Part shown: positions 53,806-63,373 of the stretch, in pieces | Position numbering within the stretch: position 1 is the stretch's first letter | Layout of the letters: each line of letters starts with the position of its first letter | NCBI RefSeq assembly: GCF_002980495.1 | Contig: NZ_PVBR01000006.1 | Span: 225,022 to 289,021, forward strand | From: Phyllobacterium phragmitis | GTDB taxonomy: Bacteria > Pseudomonadota > Alphaproteobacteria > Rhizobiales > Rhizobiaceae | Reading direction: 5' to 3' | Length of the DNA: 64,000 nt | Notes under the pieces: generated by a model | Database searches by the model: none | What the model saw: the letters and a program-made list of their open reading frames with translations, nothing else | What the model was told of the DNA's origin: nothing | Position numbers and translations under genes: made by a program

Positions 53806-54555
53806 ATGAGCAAGCTTGATTCAAAAATCGCCGTCGTGACGGGCGGCTCCAGCGGCATCGGTTTCGCGATTGCCGAACGCTTCATCAGAGAAGGCGCGAC
53901 GGTCTACATCACCGGCCGCCGCCCGGCCGAACTCGATGCTGCCGCCAACAAGCTCGGCGAAAAGGCGAAAGCGATACAGAGCGATGTTTCCGACCTTGGC
54001 AGCCTCGACAAGCTGTTCGCGACAGTGCGGGAAGCGGAAGGGCGGCTCGACATCCTTGTCGCCAACGCCGGCGTGATCGCATCCAGCCAGATCCGCGACG
54101 CTGCGGAAGAACACTTCGACAGCATGTTCGACATCAACGTCAAGGGAACCTACTTCACCTTGCAAAAGGCGATTCCGCTGATGGGCAACGGCGGATCGAT
54201 CATCCTCGTTTCGTCCTGCCTGGCGACCAAGGGCCTGCCGGGCCACAGCGTTTACAACGCCACGAAGGCAGCCATCCGATCGCTCGTCCGCACAGCCGCA
54301 GCGGAATTGTTGGCATCGGGCATCCGCGTCAACACGCTGAGCCCCGGCCCGGTCGACACACCCATCATCGAATGTCAGGTCGGATCGCCGGAGGCAGCAG
54401 AGGAATTCCGCAAGCAGGCGGCCTCTGTCGTGCCGCTCGGTCGCATCGGACGCCCGGAGGAACTCGCGGCCGCGGCGCTCTTCCTGGCATCGGACGAGAG
54501 CAGCTTCTCGACCGGAACAGACCTCGTCGTCGATGGCGGAATGACGCAGCTTTAA
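53806..54555 (+). CDS. short-chain dehydrogenase/reductase
   Basis: A 249-residue classical SDR: GGSSGIG cofactor motif, VANAGV, the VSSCLA Ser region and YNATK catalytic pair, ending FSTGTDLVVDGGMTQL. It starts at an ATG after AGAGG. LysR-SDR divergent pairs of this type are common accessory genes; the substrate is unknown. Confidence 0.87.
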   Translation: MSKLDSKIAVVTGGSSGIGFAIAERFIREGATVYITGRRPAELDAAANKLGEKAKAIQSDVSDLGSLDKLFATVREAEGRLDILVANAGVIASSQIRDAAEEHFDSMFDINVKGTYFTLQKAIPLMGNGGSIILVSSCLATKGLPGHSVYNATKAAIRSLVRTAAAELLASGIRVNTLSPGPVDTPIIECQVGSPEAAEEFRKQAASVVPLGRIGRPEELAAAALFLASDESSFSTGTDLVVDGGMTQL

Positions 54556-54639
54556 GGAGGTGGCATGAAAGAGGCCGCACCCGCTGAGAGAACGGATCAC
54601 TGAGATGCAGTCGATGATCGAGGGACAGTCACACTTCCA

Positions 54640-55800
54640 GCCTTTCGGCTTACCTTATTGGGGTTTCGAAGATCTCAACAAGGGAGTTGGAAGCATGACT
54701 GCCTCTTATGATTACCATATCGGCGTCGATTACCACAAATCCTACAGCCATCTGGTGGTTCAGGATTCGAGCGGCAAGACGCTACGCTCGGGCCGAGTGA
54801 AGAACGACCGACAGTCGCTGGGCGGCTTTCTCGAGCGGTATCGCGAGAACGCGCATGCGGTTGTCGAGGCGACGCGCAACTGGATGGTGATGTACGACTG
54901 GCTCGACGACATTTGTGATGATGTCGTTCTCGCCCATCCGCTGAAGGTCAAGGCGATCGCCGACGCCAAGATCAAGACCGACAAGATTGACGCGACGGTT
55001 CTGGCGCATCTGCTCCGAACCGACCTGGTGCCGGAGGCCTGGGCACCCAGCGAGAGATCGCGAGACCTTCGCGTCGCGCTTCGGGAGCGGATGTTTTATG
55101 TCCGGCTGCGCACGATGACCAAGAACCGGGTCGTCACGGTATTCGATCGTTATCCGGAGCAGACGGCACAGTTGAAGAGGCTCGGTGATCTGTTCGGCAA
55201 GGCCGGTCGTGTCCAGCTTGCGCAGGTCAACGTCTCGCCGATCGACCGCATCCAGATCGATCGGGGCCTCGCCTTCATCGGCGACATCGATGTGCGCATC
55301 AAGCAGTCGGAAGCGACGATCCGGGCGATGACCAGAGCCAATGCCAATGTGAAGCTGTTGAAGACGATCCCCGGCCTCGGCGAATTCTTTGCCCGGCTGA
55401 TCGACGCGGAGATCGATGACATAGCGCGGTTCCGCACGCCGAAGAAGCTAGCCGCCTATGCCGGGCTTGTGCCATCGACCTATTCGAGCGGCGGCAAGAC
55501 TTATCACGGCAAGATCATCAAACAGGGCAACAAGTGGCTGCGCTGGGCCTTCGTGGAAGCGGTCAGCCCCGCCATCGCCTCGGACCCGCAGTTGCACGCC
55601 CAGTACGAGCATCTGAAGATCAAAGGAACCAACAAGGCGCGCGTGGCCATCGCGCGCAAGCTTTTGACGATCGCCTTCCAGATCCTGCGTGACCAGCGCG
55701 CCTATGAGCCGCGCGGCACCACCACCATGGAAGGCGCGTCGACGATATCCCGGTTGTCCTGATGTGCGTCTAGCGAGCCCGGCAAGACTGGGCTGCGCTC
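54640..55800 (+). mobile_element. IS110-family insertion sequence, intact transposase
   Basis: Approximate extent. The transposase gene is complete, and the element separates two SDR genes that read in the same direction. A GC-rich dyad AGCCC-N9-GGGCT follows the gene at about 55777-55795. No terminal repeats were recognised. Confidence 0.55.
54695..55762 (+). CDS. IS110-family transposase
   Basis: A 355-residue transposase with the N-terminal DEDD core (YHIGVDYHKSYSHLVVQD, VVEATRNWMVMYDWL, IADAKIKTDKIDATVLAHLL) and the C-terminal transposase_20 region (TIPGLGEFFARLIDAEIDDIARF, YAGLVPSTYSSGGKTYHGKI). The ATG at 54695 is preferred; the frame is open further upstream but without similarity. 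It is only distantly related to the frameshifted copy at 51357. Confidence 0.9.
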   Translation: MTASYDYHIGVDYHKSYSHLVVQDSSGKTLRSGRVKNDRQSLGGFLERYRENAHAVVEATRNWMVMYDWLDDICDDVVLAHPLKVKAIADAKIKTDKIDATVLAHLLRTDLVPEAWAPSERSRDLRVALRERMFYVRLRTMTKNRVVTVFDRYPEQTAQLKRLGDLFGKAGRVQLAQVNVSPIDRIQIDRGLAFIGDIDVRIKQSEATIRAMTRANANVKLLKTIPGLGEFFARLIDAEIDDIARFRTPKKLAAYAGLVPSTYSSGGKTYHGKIIKQGNKWLRWAFVEAVSPAIASDPQLHAQYEHLKIKGTNKARVAIARKLLTIAFQILRDQRAYEPRGTTTMEGASTISRLS

Positions 55801-56041
55801 CTCAAGGAGAATGGGAAACCGGGAGCCGAACGCCACTCTGTGACCGAAGCCGGAAAGCGGCATCAGGGTCACGCATTGGAGACTGGTTCAAGAACCGAAG
55901 GACAGCCAAACGCGATCTGTCCGACGGAAAGAGAGACTTTGCCGACCGGCGCCAATGCCGGTCAAAACATAACCGAACCCAGGGAAAAGCCGCCAAATGA
56001 AGGCGTTTTTTGCCCCTTGAGTTCTTTCATTGGAGACGGAC
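55763..56041. other. intergenic region downstream of the IS110 transposase
   Basis: About 280 bases with no supported gene. It carries a dyad GACCGGC/GCCGGTC near 55943-55960 and probably the right end of the IS element, plus the promoter of the following SDR. Confidence 0.45.
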
Positions 56042-56794
56042 ATGAAGAGACTTGAAGGCAAGACGGCCATCGTCACCGGTGCGTCGAAAGGGATCGGCGC
56101 AGGGATCGCCAGAGAACTGGCGGCAGAGGGCGCACGGGTAGTGGTCAACTACGCCTCCAGCCGCAAGGGGGCCGACGATGTCGTGGCGGCGATCACCGAG
56201 GCTGGAGGACAGGCCATTGCCGTCCAGGCAAGCGTCGCAAACGGCGAGGACGTGAAGCGCTTGTTTGCGGAGACTTTGTCGGCCTTCGGTCGGCTCGATA
56301 TCCTCGTGAACAACGCCGCCGTCTACGGCCAGACGGCGCTCGACGCCATCACCGTCGAGGAGTTTCGCCGCCAGTTCGACACCAACGTTCTCGGTGTCAT
56401 CCAGACCATCCAGGAGGCGGCCCGGCACTTCGGACCGTCCGGCGGCAGCATTGTCAACATCGGCTCCATCGACAGCGTCCGCGCGGTTCCGGGCATGGCG
56501 GTCTATTCCGCCACCAAGGGTGCACTGGACTGCCTGACGCGTGCCTTTGCGGCCGAACTTGGATCTCGCGGCATTCGCGTCAACACCCTCGCGCCGGGAG
56601 GCACGCATACCGAAGGCATCGAGAGCGTCGGCTTCATCGGGAGCCCCTTCGAGAAGGACATGATCGAGAAGACACCGCTCGGCAGGCTTGGCCAGCCGCA
56701 GGACATCGCCAAGGCCGCAGCCTTTCTCGCCTCGGACGACGCGGCATGGATTACCGGCGACCGGCTTGTGGCGTCCGGCGGCTTCTACGGTTGA
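56042..56794 (+). CDS. short-chain dehydrogenase/reductase
   Basis: A 250-residue classical SDR with GASKGIG, VNNAAVYG, GSIDS (catalytic Ser), YSATK and the C-terminal ITGDRLVASGGFYG block. It resembles 3-oxoacyl-ACP reductase-like enzymes of unknown substrate. A GGAGAC ribosome site lies just upstream. Confidence 0.88.
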   Translation: MKRLEGKTAIVTGASKGIGAGIARELAAEGARVVVNYASSRKGADDVVAAITEAGGQAIAVQASVANGEDVKRLFAETLSAFGRLDILVNNAAVYGQTALDAITVEEFRRQFDTNVLGVIQTIQEAARHFGPSGGSIVNIGSIDSVRAVPGMAVYSATKGALDCLTRAFAAELGSRGIRVNTLAPGGTHTEGIESVGFIGSPFEKDMIEKTPLGRLGQPQDIAKAAAFLASDDAAWITGDRLVASGGFYG

Positions 56795-56953
56795 AAGTTG
56801 CGGAAGAGCGCGCCAAGCGCCTGCACTGACGTGATCCATCCTATTTATACGCTATAGTGTCCGGCAGCCCTCCGGCTTCATCTTTCCTGTTGCCTCTCGC
56901 ACAACTGCCTGTTCTCTGATCGGCTCCGTCTCTTTTGCCGATTGGGAGCCTGT

Positions 56954-57441
56954 ATGCGTGGAGGCCGAATACTCTGGGGTCAGATTGCCGTCGTCTTCAC
57001 CATTGTTCTGGTGATGGTGTGGGTCGCGACGTCGCGACGCAATGGACGGCGTGGCGGCTCGGCTTCCAGCCCCAGCTTGGTAATCCGTGGTTCGAGCTGG
57101 CTGGCTGGCCGGTCTACTATCCGCCGGCCTTCTTCTGGTGGTGGTTTTCCTTCGACGCCTATGCGCCCGCGATCTTCGTCGAAGGCGCAATCATCGCGGC
57201 ATCGGGTGGCTTCATCGCCATCGCGGCCGCCATCATGATGTCGATCATCCGGGCGCGGGAAGCCCGTAACGTTGCCACCTACGGATCGGCGCGATGGGCT
57301 GAGGACAGGGAAATCCGTGCTGCTGGCCTGGTCGGTCCCGATGGTGTCGTGCTCGGTCGATACGACCGCGACTATCTGCGCCATGATGGCCCGGAGCATG
57401 TGCTGTGCTTTGCGCCGACCCGAAGCGGCAAGGGCGTCGGC
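56954..57441 (+). pseudogene. TraG/VirD4 coupling protein, frameshifted N-terminal fragment
   Basis: The start MRGGRILWGQIAVVFTIVLV is the first membrane helix of a TraG coupling protein. After WVAT the frame is lost at a tandem duplication of GTCGCGAC (57023-57030 and 57031-57038). Removing one copy restores ATQWTAWRLGFQPQLGNPWF and continues through the second helix, the ATYGSARWAE segment and Walker A FAPTRSGKGVG. Directly after Walker A the similarity stops at about 57441, where RES-gene DNA begins. About 500 residues, including Walker B, are missing. Confidence 0.82.
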
Positions 57442-57467
57442 TCACGGACACCAATCGCGCCGGCTGA

Positions 57468-58280
57468 GTGCAAGAACGCCAATCGTGCCCGCCGGAGGAC
57501 CCGCTCTCGTGGGGATGGCAAAATGAGAGCGATGGCCATATCGATATGATGAGTCAGTTCAGCACAGCCGACGCCTTCTGGAGCTTCACACAGGAGATCG
57601 CGCTCCAAAGCAGATATCTTCGCTCGGCCGACGTTGAGAATTTTCTGAACGCCGTGGCGCGGACGTGTCACGGCCGCAGAAGGTTGATCGACAAAGGGAC
57701 CATATTCTGGCGCGCGCAGGTCGGTCATGACTGGGTTGTCGATCCGGAACAAGGAGGGCGCGTTCGCGGTCCACATTCGGAAAGCCGCATGAAGCCGCTG
57801 CAGGATCGAGCCTACGAGGGTCGGGTCAATCCGAAGGGAATCCCGTGCCTCTATTTCGCCACGACGCGCGAGGCTGCCATGTCGGAAGTGAGGCCGTGGA
57901 TCGGCTCGGTGGTCTCGGTTGCCCGCTTCCGGACGGTCCGCGATGTGGCGGCGGTGGATTGCTCGGTGCTTCATGGCGCTGAACTGGAGCGCAGCGGTGA
58001 CCTATCACCAGACGAAATCGAACGGATCGTATGGGCGAACATCGATCATGCCTTTTCTCGTCCTGTCACCCGGAGCGACAACACCGCCGAGTACGCAGCC
58101 ACGCAGATCCTTGCGGAAGTGTTCCAGAAGCAGGACTTCGACGGTGTCGTCTACAAGAGCGCCTTCTCGGCTGAAGGCTACAACGTCGCGTTCTTCGATC
58201 TCTCATGTGCGGAACAGATTGAATCGTCGCTGTTCCAGGTCGAAAGCGCCAAATTCTCGTTCAAGGAGATCGATGGCTGA
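57468..58280 (+). CDS. RES-domain protein (long form)
   Basis: A protein of up to 270 residues. The N-terminal DPLSWGWQNESDGH segment is followed by a C-terminal RES domain (GTIFWRAQVGHDW, RVNPKGIPCLYFATTREAAMSEVRPW, EYAATQILAEVFQKQDFDGVVYKS). The start is uncertain: a GTG at 57468 keeps the conserved N-terminal block, whereas ATG 57546 would lose it. The fusion to TraG DNA at its 5' edge may have removed its native start or partner. RES domains degrade NAD+ in known toxins; no antitoxin gene adjoins this one. Confidence 0.75.
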   Translation: MQERQSCPPEDPLSWGWQNESDGHIDMMSQFSTADAFWSFTQEIALQSRYLRSADVENFLNAVARTCHGRRRLIDKGTIFWRAQVGHDWVVDPEQGGRVRGPHSESRMKPLQDRAYEGRVNPKGIPCLYFATTREAAMSEVRPWIGSVVSVARFRTVRDVAAVDCSVLHGAELERSGDLSPDEIERIVWANIDHAFSRPVTRSDNTAEYAATQILAEVFQKQDFDGVVYKSAFSAEGYNVAFFDLSCAEQIESSLFQVESAKFSFKEIDG

Positions 58281-58385
58281 GATTGCCATGTTCAACGGTC
58301 CGTAAACCCCGCGGAGAGCTTGATCTCGCATTGCAAGCAGCACCGGTGGTTCCGCGTATAGCTGCTCCCAAAAGGAAAGAATACA

Positions 58386-59630
58386 ATGACAGAACGCCCG
58401 CCTGCGCCGTCAGGCTTGGTGATCGCGGCCGTGGTGATGACGATGTCGTCGGCATTCGGCCAGACCTATTTCATAGCCATCTTCGCCCCGCAGTTGAAGG
58501 CCGAGCTCGGTCTGACGGACGGCGGTTTCGGAAGCCTCTACGCAATCGCTACGATCGCCAGCGCGGCGATCTTGATCTGGGGCGGCAAGATCGCGGACCG
58601 CTATCGTATCCGATGGCTGGCCGTCCTCGCGATCCTGGCGCTCGCAGGCATGTGCGTGGCCATGTCCGGCGTGTCTGCAGCCTGGATGCTGTTGCCGGTG
58701 CTGTTCGGTCTGCGGCTCTTCGGACAGGGTTCGATGGGCCAACTCGCAATAACCGGTGTGGGTCGCTGGTACCATCTCAGGCGCGGCAAGATGATGTCGC
58801 TTGCCGTTCTCGGCTTTCCTGCCAGCGAGGCCGTGATGCCGTTTGCGGCCGTAACGATGATTGGCGCGTATGGCTGGCGGGAGACCTGGCTTGCCGCGGC
58901 GGGAATCCTTGTTTTGGTGTCGATACCGCTTGTCGTCTTCCTGCTGCGGCGGGAACCGGCGGTCGCGGCGGGCGAGGCGACGGATGCTTCCGCATTCGAA
59001 GCGCGGCGGGAATGGACCCGGGCAGAGGTTATCCGCAAGCCGGAGTTCTTCGCTGTCGTTTCGGGGATCGTCGTTCCGTCCTTCGCCATGACAGGCATCT
59101 TCTTTCATCAGGCGCATCTGGTCGAGGTGAAAGGCTGGAGCCTCGCCTGGTTCGCCGGCTGGTTTCCGGTCTATGCCGGGGCGAGCGTTCTCATGGCGCT
59201 GCTGACCGGGTGGCTGGTTGACCGGTACGCGGCGCGCCGGTTCCTTCCATTCTTTTTGATCCCGATGGCATTGGGGATCAGTGTTCTCGCCTTTTCAAGT
59301 TCGCCCTATGTGGTTCCCGCGTTCATGTTGCTTTGTGCGATCACCAACGGGAGCGCGTCCACGTTGCTTGGCGCGCTTTGGGCAGAGTTATTCGGCACGC
59401 GGCATCTGGGAGCGATCCGCTCCGTTGCGTTCGCCGGCCAGGTCTTCGCTTCCGCCCTGGCCCCTGGGCTGATGGGGCTGCTGCTCGATCTCGACGTTAG
59501 CATCGAAACCCAATACTCGGGGATGGTTGCTTATGCGGTGATCTCGGCTGTGTGCCTCTGGTTGCTGCTCCCACGCTTGAATCGAATTGCCGATGACGGT
59601 CCTACGGTCGGCCACGTGGTGGTCAAGTGA
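58386..59630 (+). CDS. MFS transporter
   Basis: A 414-residue, 12-helix major facilitator with motif-A-like WGGKIADRYRIRWLAVLAI and a second-half LLTGWLVDRYAARRFLPFF. An AAAGGAAAG ribosome site precedes the ATG. The substrate is not recognisable; it resembles NarK/OxlT-like carriers in overall form. It stands alone after the RES gene. Confidence 0.87.
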   Translation: MTERPPAPSGLVIAAVVMTMSSAFGQTYFIAIFAPQLKAELGLTDGGFGSLYAIATIASAAILIWGGKIADRYRIRWLAVLAILALAGMCVAMSGVSAAWMLLPVLFGLRLFGQGSMGQLAITGVGRWYHLRRGKMMSLAVLGFPASEAVMPFAAVTMIGAYGWRETWLAAAGILVLVSIPLVVFLLRREPAVAAGEATDASAFEARREWTRAEVIRKPEFFAVVSGIVVPSFAMTGIFFHQAHLVEVKGWSLAWFAGWFPVYAGASVLMALLTGWLVDRYAARRFLPFFLIPMALGISVLAFSSSPYVVPAFMLLCAITNGSASTLLGALWAELFGTRHLGAIRSVAFAGQVFASALAPGLMGLLLDLDVSIETQYSGMVAYAVISAVCLWLLLPRLNRIADDGPTVGHVVVK

Positions 59631-59890
59631 GGATGGAGGAACGGACGATATAGAAAGCCGACGGAATCGGTGCAGCCTTAAGTGAGCTGCGAATCTCAGC
59701 CGAAAGCTTGCGGAAGTGCTCGACGTCGATCGGAAGGAAATGCCGTTGCTGGCTTTTCGCGAGGATCTGTGGGAGACCATCGGACGATTTCCACCGGAAC
59801 CCTCGGAACCACGGCCGGTTCGCGGCCGATGGCAATCACGAGCATACCGATCGCTCCAATTCGCTGCTCCCCAACAAAGAAAGCTATCGC

Positions 59891-60622
59891 TTGAGCCCGC
59901 TTTTCGCAGAACTCGACTACCAGGTTACCCCATTCGGGACGCTCGTGCTGCGCCGCCGCCGCGATCTCACCACCGGTGACGACATCTACGAGATCAAGCT
60001 GAACGACGAGTTCCTGATGTCATCCAAGTTCACCGCGTCCGAGCAGGTGCTCGGCAGGGTCGCACTGGAGGGCCTGCCGGGGAATGACCTGCGGATCGCC
60101 GTCGGCGGGCTTGGGCTCGGCTACACGGCGGTCGCCGCGCTCGAAAATCCGAAGGTGCGCTCGATGCTCGTCATCGATGCTCTGGGGCCGGTCATCGAAT
60201 GGCACCAGTCAGGGCTGCTGCCTCTGGGAAAAGTGCTCGCCGCAGACAAACGATGCCGGCTTGTTCAAGGCGATTTCTTCGCGATGGCGGCGTCCCCCGA
60301 GACCGGTTTCGACCCGCTGAATCCCGGTTCGCGGTTTGATGCCATCCTGCTCGATATCGACCACTCGCCACACGAAGTGCTCAAGCCGTCGAACGCGGCG
60401 CTCTATACCTTTGAGGGCCTGAAGAAACTTAGCGAGCACCTGCTTGCCGGCGGTGTCTTTGCGCTCTGGTCCAACAATCAGGAAGACGCCGCCTTCACCG
60501 CCGTGCTGGGGGCCGCGTTCGGCGAAGCGCGCGCCGAAGCCGTGGTGTTCGACAATCCTCTGCAAGGTCGCGAGGCGCGGCAGTGCATCTATCTCGCTCG
60601 CAAGGCCGGAGGCGCTGGTTAA
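59891..60622 (+). CDS. spermidine synthase-like class I methyltransferase-fold protein
   Basis: About 243 residues with the nucleotide-binding GGLGLGYTAVAALENP strand, an acidic end of strand 2 (VIDALGP), a QGDFF segment and the LLDIDHSPHE block that parallels the catalytic region of polyamine synthases. No ATG is available. The TTG at 59891 gives SPLFAELDYQVTPFGTL as the start; the frame is open back to a TTG at 59708 but that part has no family similarity. The 260 bases before it hold no supported gene. Confidence 0.7.
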   Translation: MSPLFAELDYQVTPFGTLVLRRRRDLTTGDDIYEIKLNDEFLMSSKFTASEQVLGRVALEGLPGNDLRIAVGGLGLGYTAVAALENPKVRSMLVIDALGPVIEWHQSGLLPLGKVLAADKRCRLVQGDFFAMAASPETGFDPLNPGSRFDAILLDIDHSPHEVLKPSNAALYTFEGLKKLSEHLLAGGVFALWSNNQEDAAFTAVLGAAFGEARAEAVVFDNPLQGREARQCIYLARKAGGAG

Positions 60623-60648
60623 GTCTCTCCGACGTTGCCGCATCGCCA

Positions 60649-61656
60649 CTATTTCTTCACACCAGATCGAACAGAATTATAATACTGCGTTTGATAAAGA
60701 TGGTTGGCAGCAAACAAGTGACCTTGATATGTCCAGTGACCGTCGCATGGGATATAATAGTTATCCCATTTGGTGCTTCTTATACTTGCAAGTAGATCGA
60801 TATGATCAAAGCCAAGTTCTTTCGATAGCTGGGTGATGCGCCGATTAAGAGGCGACAGCCCCCTTTCTTCATTGGAGCGCATTATATCGGCCGAGCGAGG
60901 TATGGTCACAACCATTATCCTGCGATCGCCCGCCGCTTGTCGTATTTTCCGCGCAGCGAATGCCAGCCTGCCGAACTGTTCATCGTCAAAGTCGAAATAA
61001 TTCGATGGCGTCTTTGTGGAAGGCGTTCGCGTCACCTCAGTTTCGTGACTAAGCCAGTCAAAAAGGCCACGATAATAATAATAGGCGCGCGCGGTCATCC
61101 AAAACTCGACTGAGATATTCCTGCGGAAAATAGCCCAGCGCGTCGCCTCTTCAAAACCCCCGGCGGGATAAACGACATCGTACGTATCGGATTTGTCATT
61201 CCTGACGAGATACGGACGCCAACGCGCGCCTTCTTCCAGCCTTGATGCAGTCGGCGTATCATCCGCAAAATCATTTGCAGGCAGGATCATCCAGATAACC
61301 GCATCGTGGTCAAATCTGCTGGCTAGCTTCTCGTAGAGAATATAGGCCTGAGTCGTGCCAAAATTCCCGGCAGTGCCGAAGTTCAGATGCGGAATCTTTG
61401 TTCGCGTTTCAAGGATGTTGGTCATTCGTTCGTGATCTGCAACGCCCCATCCTTCAACGAAGCTGTCGCCAATGACGACGACACGGGAGCCATTGCTCGA
61501 CCGAGCGAAAGCTGATCTGGATGGCTTGCTTGCCGCCGTACAGCCCGCAATCGTTGAGTACCGGGATGGAAGCAGCCGAATGTATCGAGCCCGCTTTGTT
61601 GGGTTCGATGGAAAGTCCAGCGCGTGGTCGGCATGCAGATCGTTAAAACGGAAGGG
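60649..61656 (-). pseudogene. SGNH/GDSL-type hydrolase, 5'-truncated
   Basis: From the first ATG (61425) 258 residues are readable, with a C-terminal DGHWTYQGHLFAA block carrying the Asp/His pair. However, block I with the catalytic Ser, VVVIGDSFVEGWGV, is encoded in the same frame immediately upstream of that ATG (GDS at 61462-61470). The family-like frame continues to about 61656 (FRFNDLHADHALDFPSN), where an in-frame TAA ends it. No ATG, GTG or TTG exists in that stretch. The gene has lost its 5' end, so the ATG-initiated product would lack the nucleophile. Confidence 0.7.
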
Positions 61657-61856
61657 TTACGGGTGCTGGGCGATGCAGTAAATTGCGCTATGCTCTCGTT
61701 CGTGCGTGCACTGGCAGGCAATAGGGAGAGGCAAACCTAGCCGCGTGCATGTCGGTCGTGTCTATCGCGTCGTGGAGTGGGTTTGGGGGACGCGATGCGG
61801 CGCCATTCAAGGGGAATGCGCGGTACATATAGCCCACAAAACAGGAGCCCCTTTTC

Positions 61857-62186
61857 TCAGGATCTCTGGTAATTCACGAGAGCGGAATAGCTGAAGGGCG
61901 AGACCTTGATGCCCAATACGGCCCAAGTCGCTTTTTGATCAATTCCCCGTTCCGCTAGTTGCAACCGGAGTCGGTCCCGCGCCCTGTCCAATGCTTCTTC
62001 CGAGGCCCAGCGGGCGATGTTCACGAAACGGTAGAGCGCGTTGTCTTCGGACGCCTGATAGAGCGTGCCTTCGATCAGCCCGTCTTGCTGCGTCATGAAT
62101 GCGTTGCTTTCTTGCCAATCCAACAGAAATCGCTCGGCGTGCATCTCGGGCACTTCGAACAGTACGATAGTCGTGATTTCACTCAT
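61857..62186 (-). CDS. antibiotic biosynthesis monooxygenase-like (ABM) domain protein
   Basis: A 109-residue ferredoxin-like-fold protein: TTIVLFEVPEMHAERFLLDW, GTLYQASEDNALYRFVNIARWAS. GGAGG precedes ATG 62186. Such single-domain proteins are cofactor-free oxygenases or stress-related; no partner gene is adjacent. Confidence 0.78.
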   Translation of the reverse strand: MSEITTIVLFEVPEMHAERFLLDWQESNAFMTQQDGLIEGTLYQASEDNALYRFVNIARWASEEALDRARDRLRLQLAERGIDQKATWAVLGIKVSPFSYSALVNYQRS

Positions 62187-62387
62187 GAGAATCCTCCGAT
62201 AGCAACCACACACCTTTTAACACAGGCAGATCGGCGTCAGAGCGGAAATCCAAGCGAGACAAAGCGGGAATATATGCAAGTGACTGTGCTTCACACGCCG
62301 GGGAAAGGCCGACTATTCAGACCATCTACTACGCGAGATCAGATTGTGCTAATCATAGAATTCCGGTCATGTTCTTGAGAACGGAAA

Positions 62388-62612
62388 ATGTCAGATCAGA
62401 CGAAGGAAATAGAAAGCACCTTGCTTCGGCTCGCCCACCATTATGAAAAGGCGAACGACCTTTTCAAGGCTGTCCGCAAGGCTCATCCTGAGGCGAGTAG
62501 AAAACAGATCGTCCTTGCGGCGCTATCAGCAATGATTGATCGGTGCGAGACCAATGATACTGTTACAAAAAAGCTCCACACGCTGGCCGTCAGAGAACGT
62601 GGCGTGGAATAA
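62388..62612 (+). CDS. small hypothetical protein
   Basis: A 74-residue helical, charged protein starting at an ATG with GGAAA close upstream. Not recognised. The sequence (LLRLAHHYEKANDLFKAVRK, SRKQIVLAALSAMIDRC) looks like a compact helical bundle. Confidence 0.5.
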   Translation: MSDQTKEIESTLLRLAHHYEKANDLFKAVRKAHPEASRKQIVLAALSAMIDRCETNDTVTKKLHTLAVRERGVE

Positions 62613-62736
62613 ATCTGGATTTCGGACTGCTTCCCTCAAGGATCTTTCCCTACCATCTATGTGGGATATGCGCCGTAGTTCCTGGCTGTATTCGATCGTC
62701 AGATTCGCGCGCACCAAGGGTGCGGCAAAAGCAATC

Positions 62737-63159
62737 TCATTCCAGTCCGTCGGCCGCTTTAGGAATAACGATTTGCGGGGTCACTCCTTGATGGATCAGG
62801 GTGATGATGGTCTCAGGCAGATAAGGCTTGGTGATGAAAGCAGCGCTTTCAGGCAGATCATTGGCAGTTTCTCGATGCAGCCCGGACGTGACCACCACGG
62901 CAATGCCCGGCCAGTTTTTATGGATCATTTTCGCCAATTCGACGCCATTTAACGAACCCGGCATGTGGACGTCGGTGAATACCGCGTGCACGTCCGCGCG
63001 CGAACTAAGAATTTCAACCGCTTCGTCGGCATTAGCCGCCTCGTAGACTTTGAAGCCCGCCCGCATCAGAAAATCGGTAGCGGAGATGCGCACCAGCGGC
63101 TCGTCTTCGACCACAAGAACGGTGAGGTGTGGGGTGGTAGGTGAGCTTTGATCCGTCAA
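62737..63159 (-). CDS. single-domain response regulator
   Basis: A 140-residue receiver domain: acidic pair in VVEDEP (18-20), phosphoacceptor D63 in FTDVHMPG, Ser/Thr in VVVTSG and Lys in ITKPYLP. There is no output domain. A TTG start with GGGGA six bases upstream is used; the nearby ATG is out of frame. No histidine kinase is adjacent. Similar CheY-like proteins in Rhizobiales act in phosphorelays. Confidence 0.85.
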   Translation of the reverse strand: MTDQSSPTTPHLTVLVVEDEPLVRISATDFLMRAGFKVYEAANADEAVEILSSRADVHAVFTDVHMPGSLNGVELAKMIHKNWPGIAVVVTSGLHRETANDLPESAAFITKPYLPETIITLIHQGVTPQIVIPKAADGLE

Positions 63160-63373
63160 GTGGAGTCCCCATGAACCCGCTGGAAACGTTTGTTCATGTG
63201 ATTTGTTCCACGCAATGATACCCGATCAGTATAGCGTAAAGTCGAACGCACGCTTTACTGGCTGTCGCTGGCCAGCATATTCTGTCCGGCGGCTCTGATA
63301 CGGCTGGTGCAAAATGTTTCCGACTGGCAACCGCTTACGATAGTTCAGACCAAGTGTCGGATTTTCGTGGTTG

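Noticed and set aside
59623..59835. 70-codon minus-strand frame between the MFS and spermidine-synthase-like genes
   Set aside because: No family was recognised and it overlaps the MFS stop; it may be a gene tail but cannot be supported.
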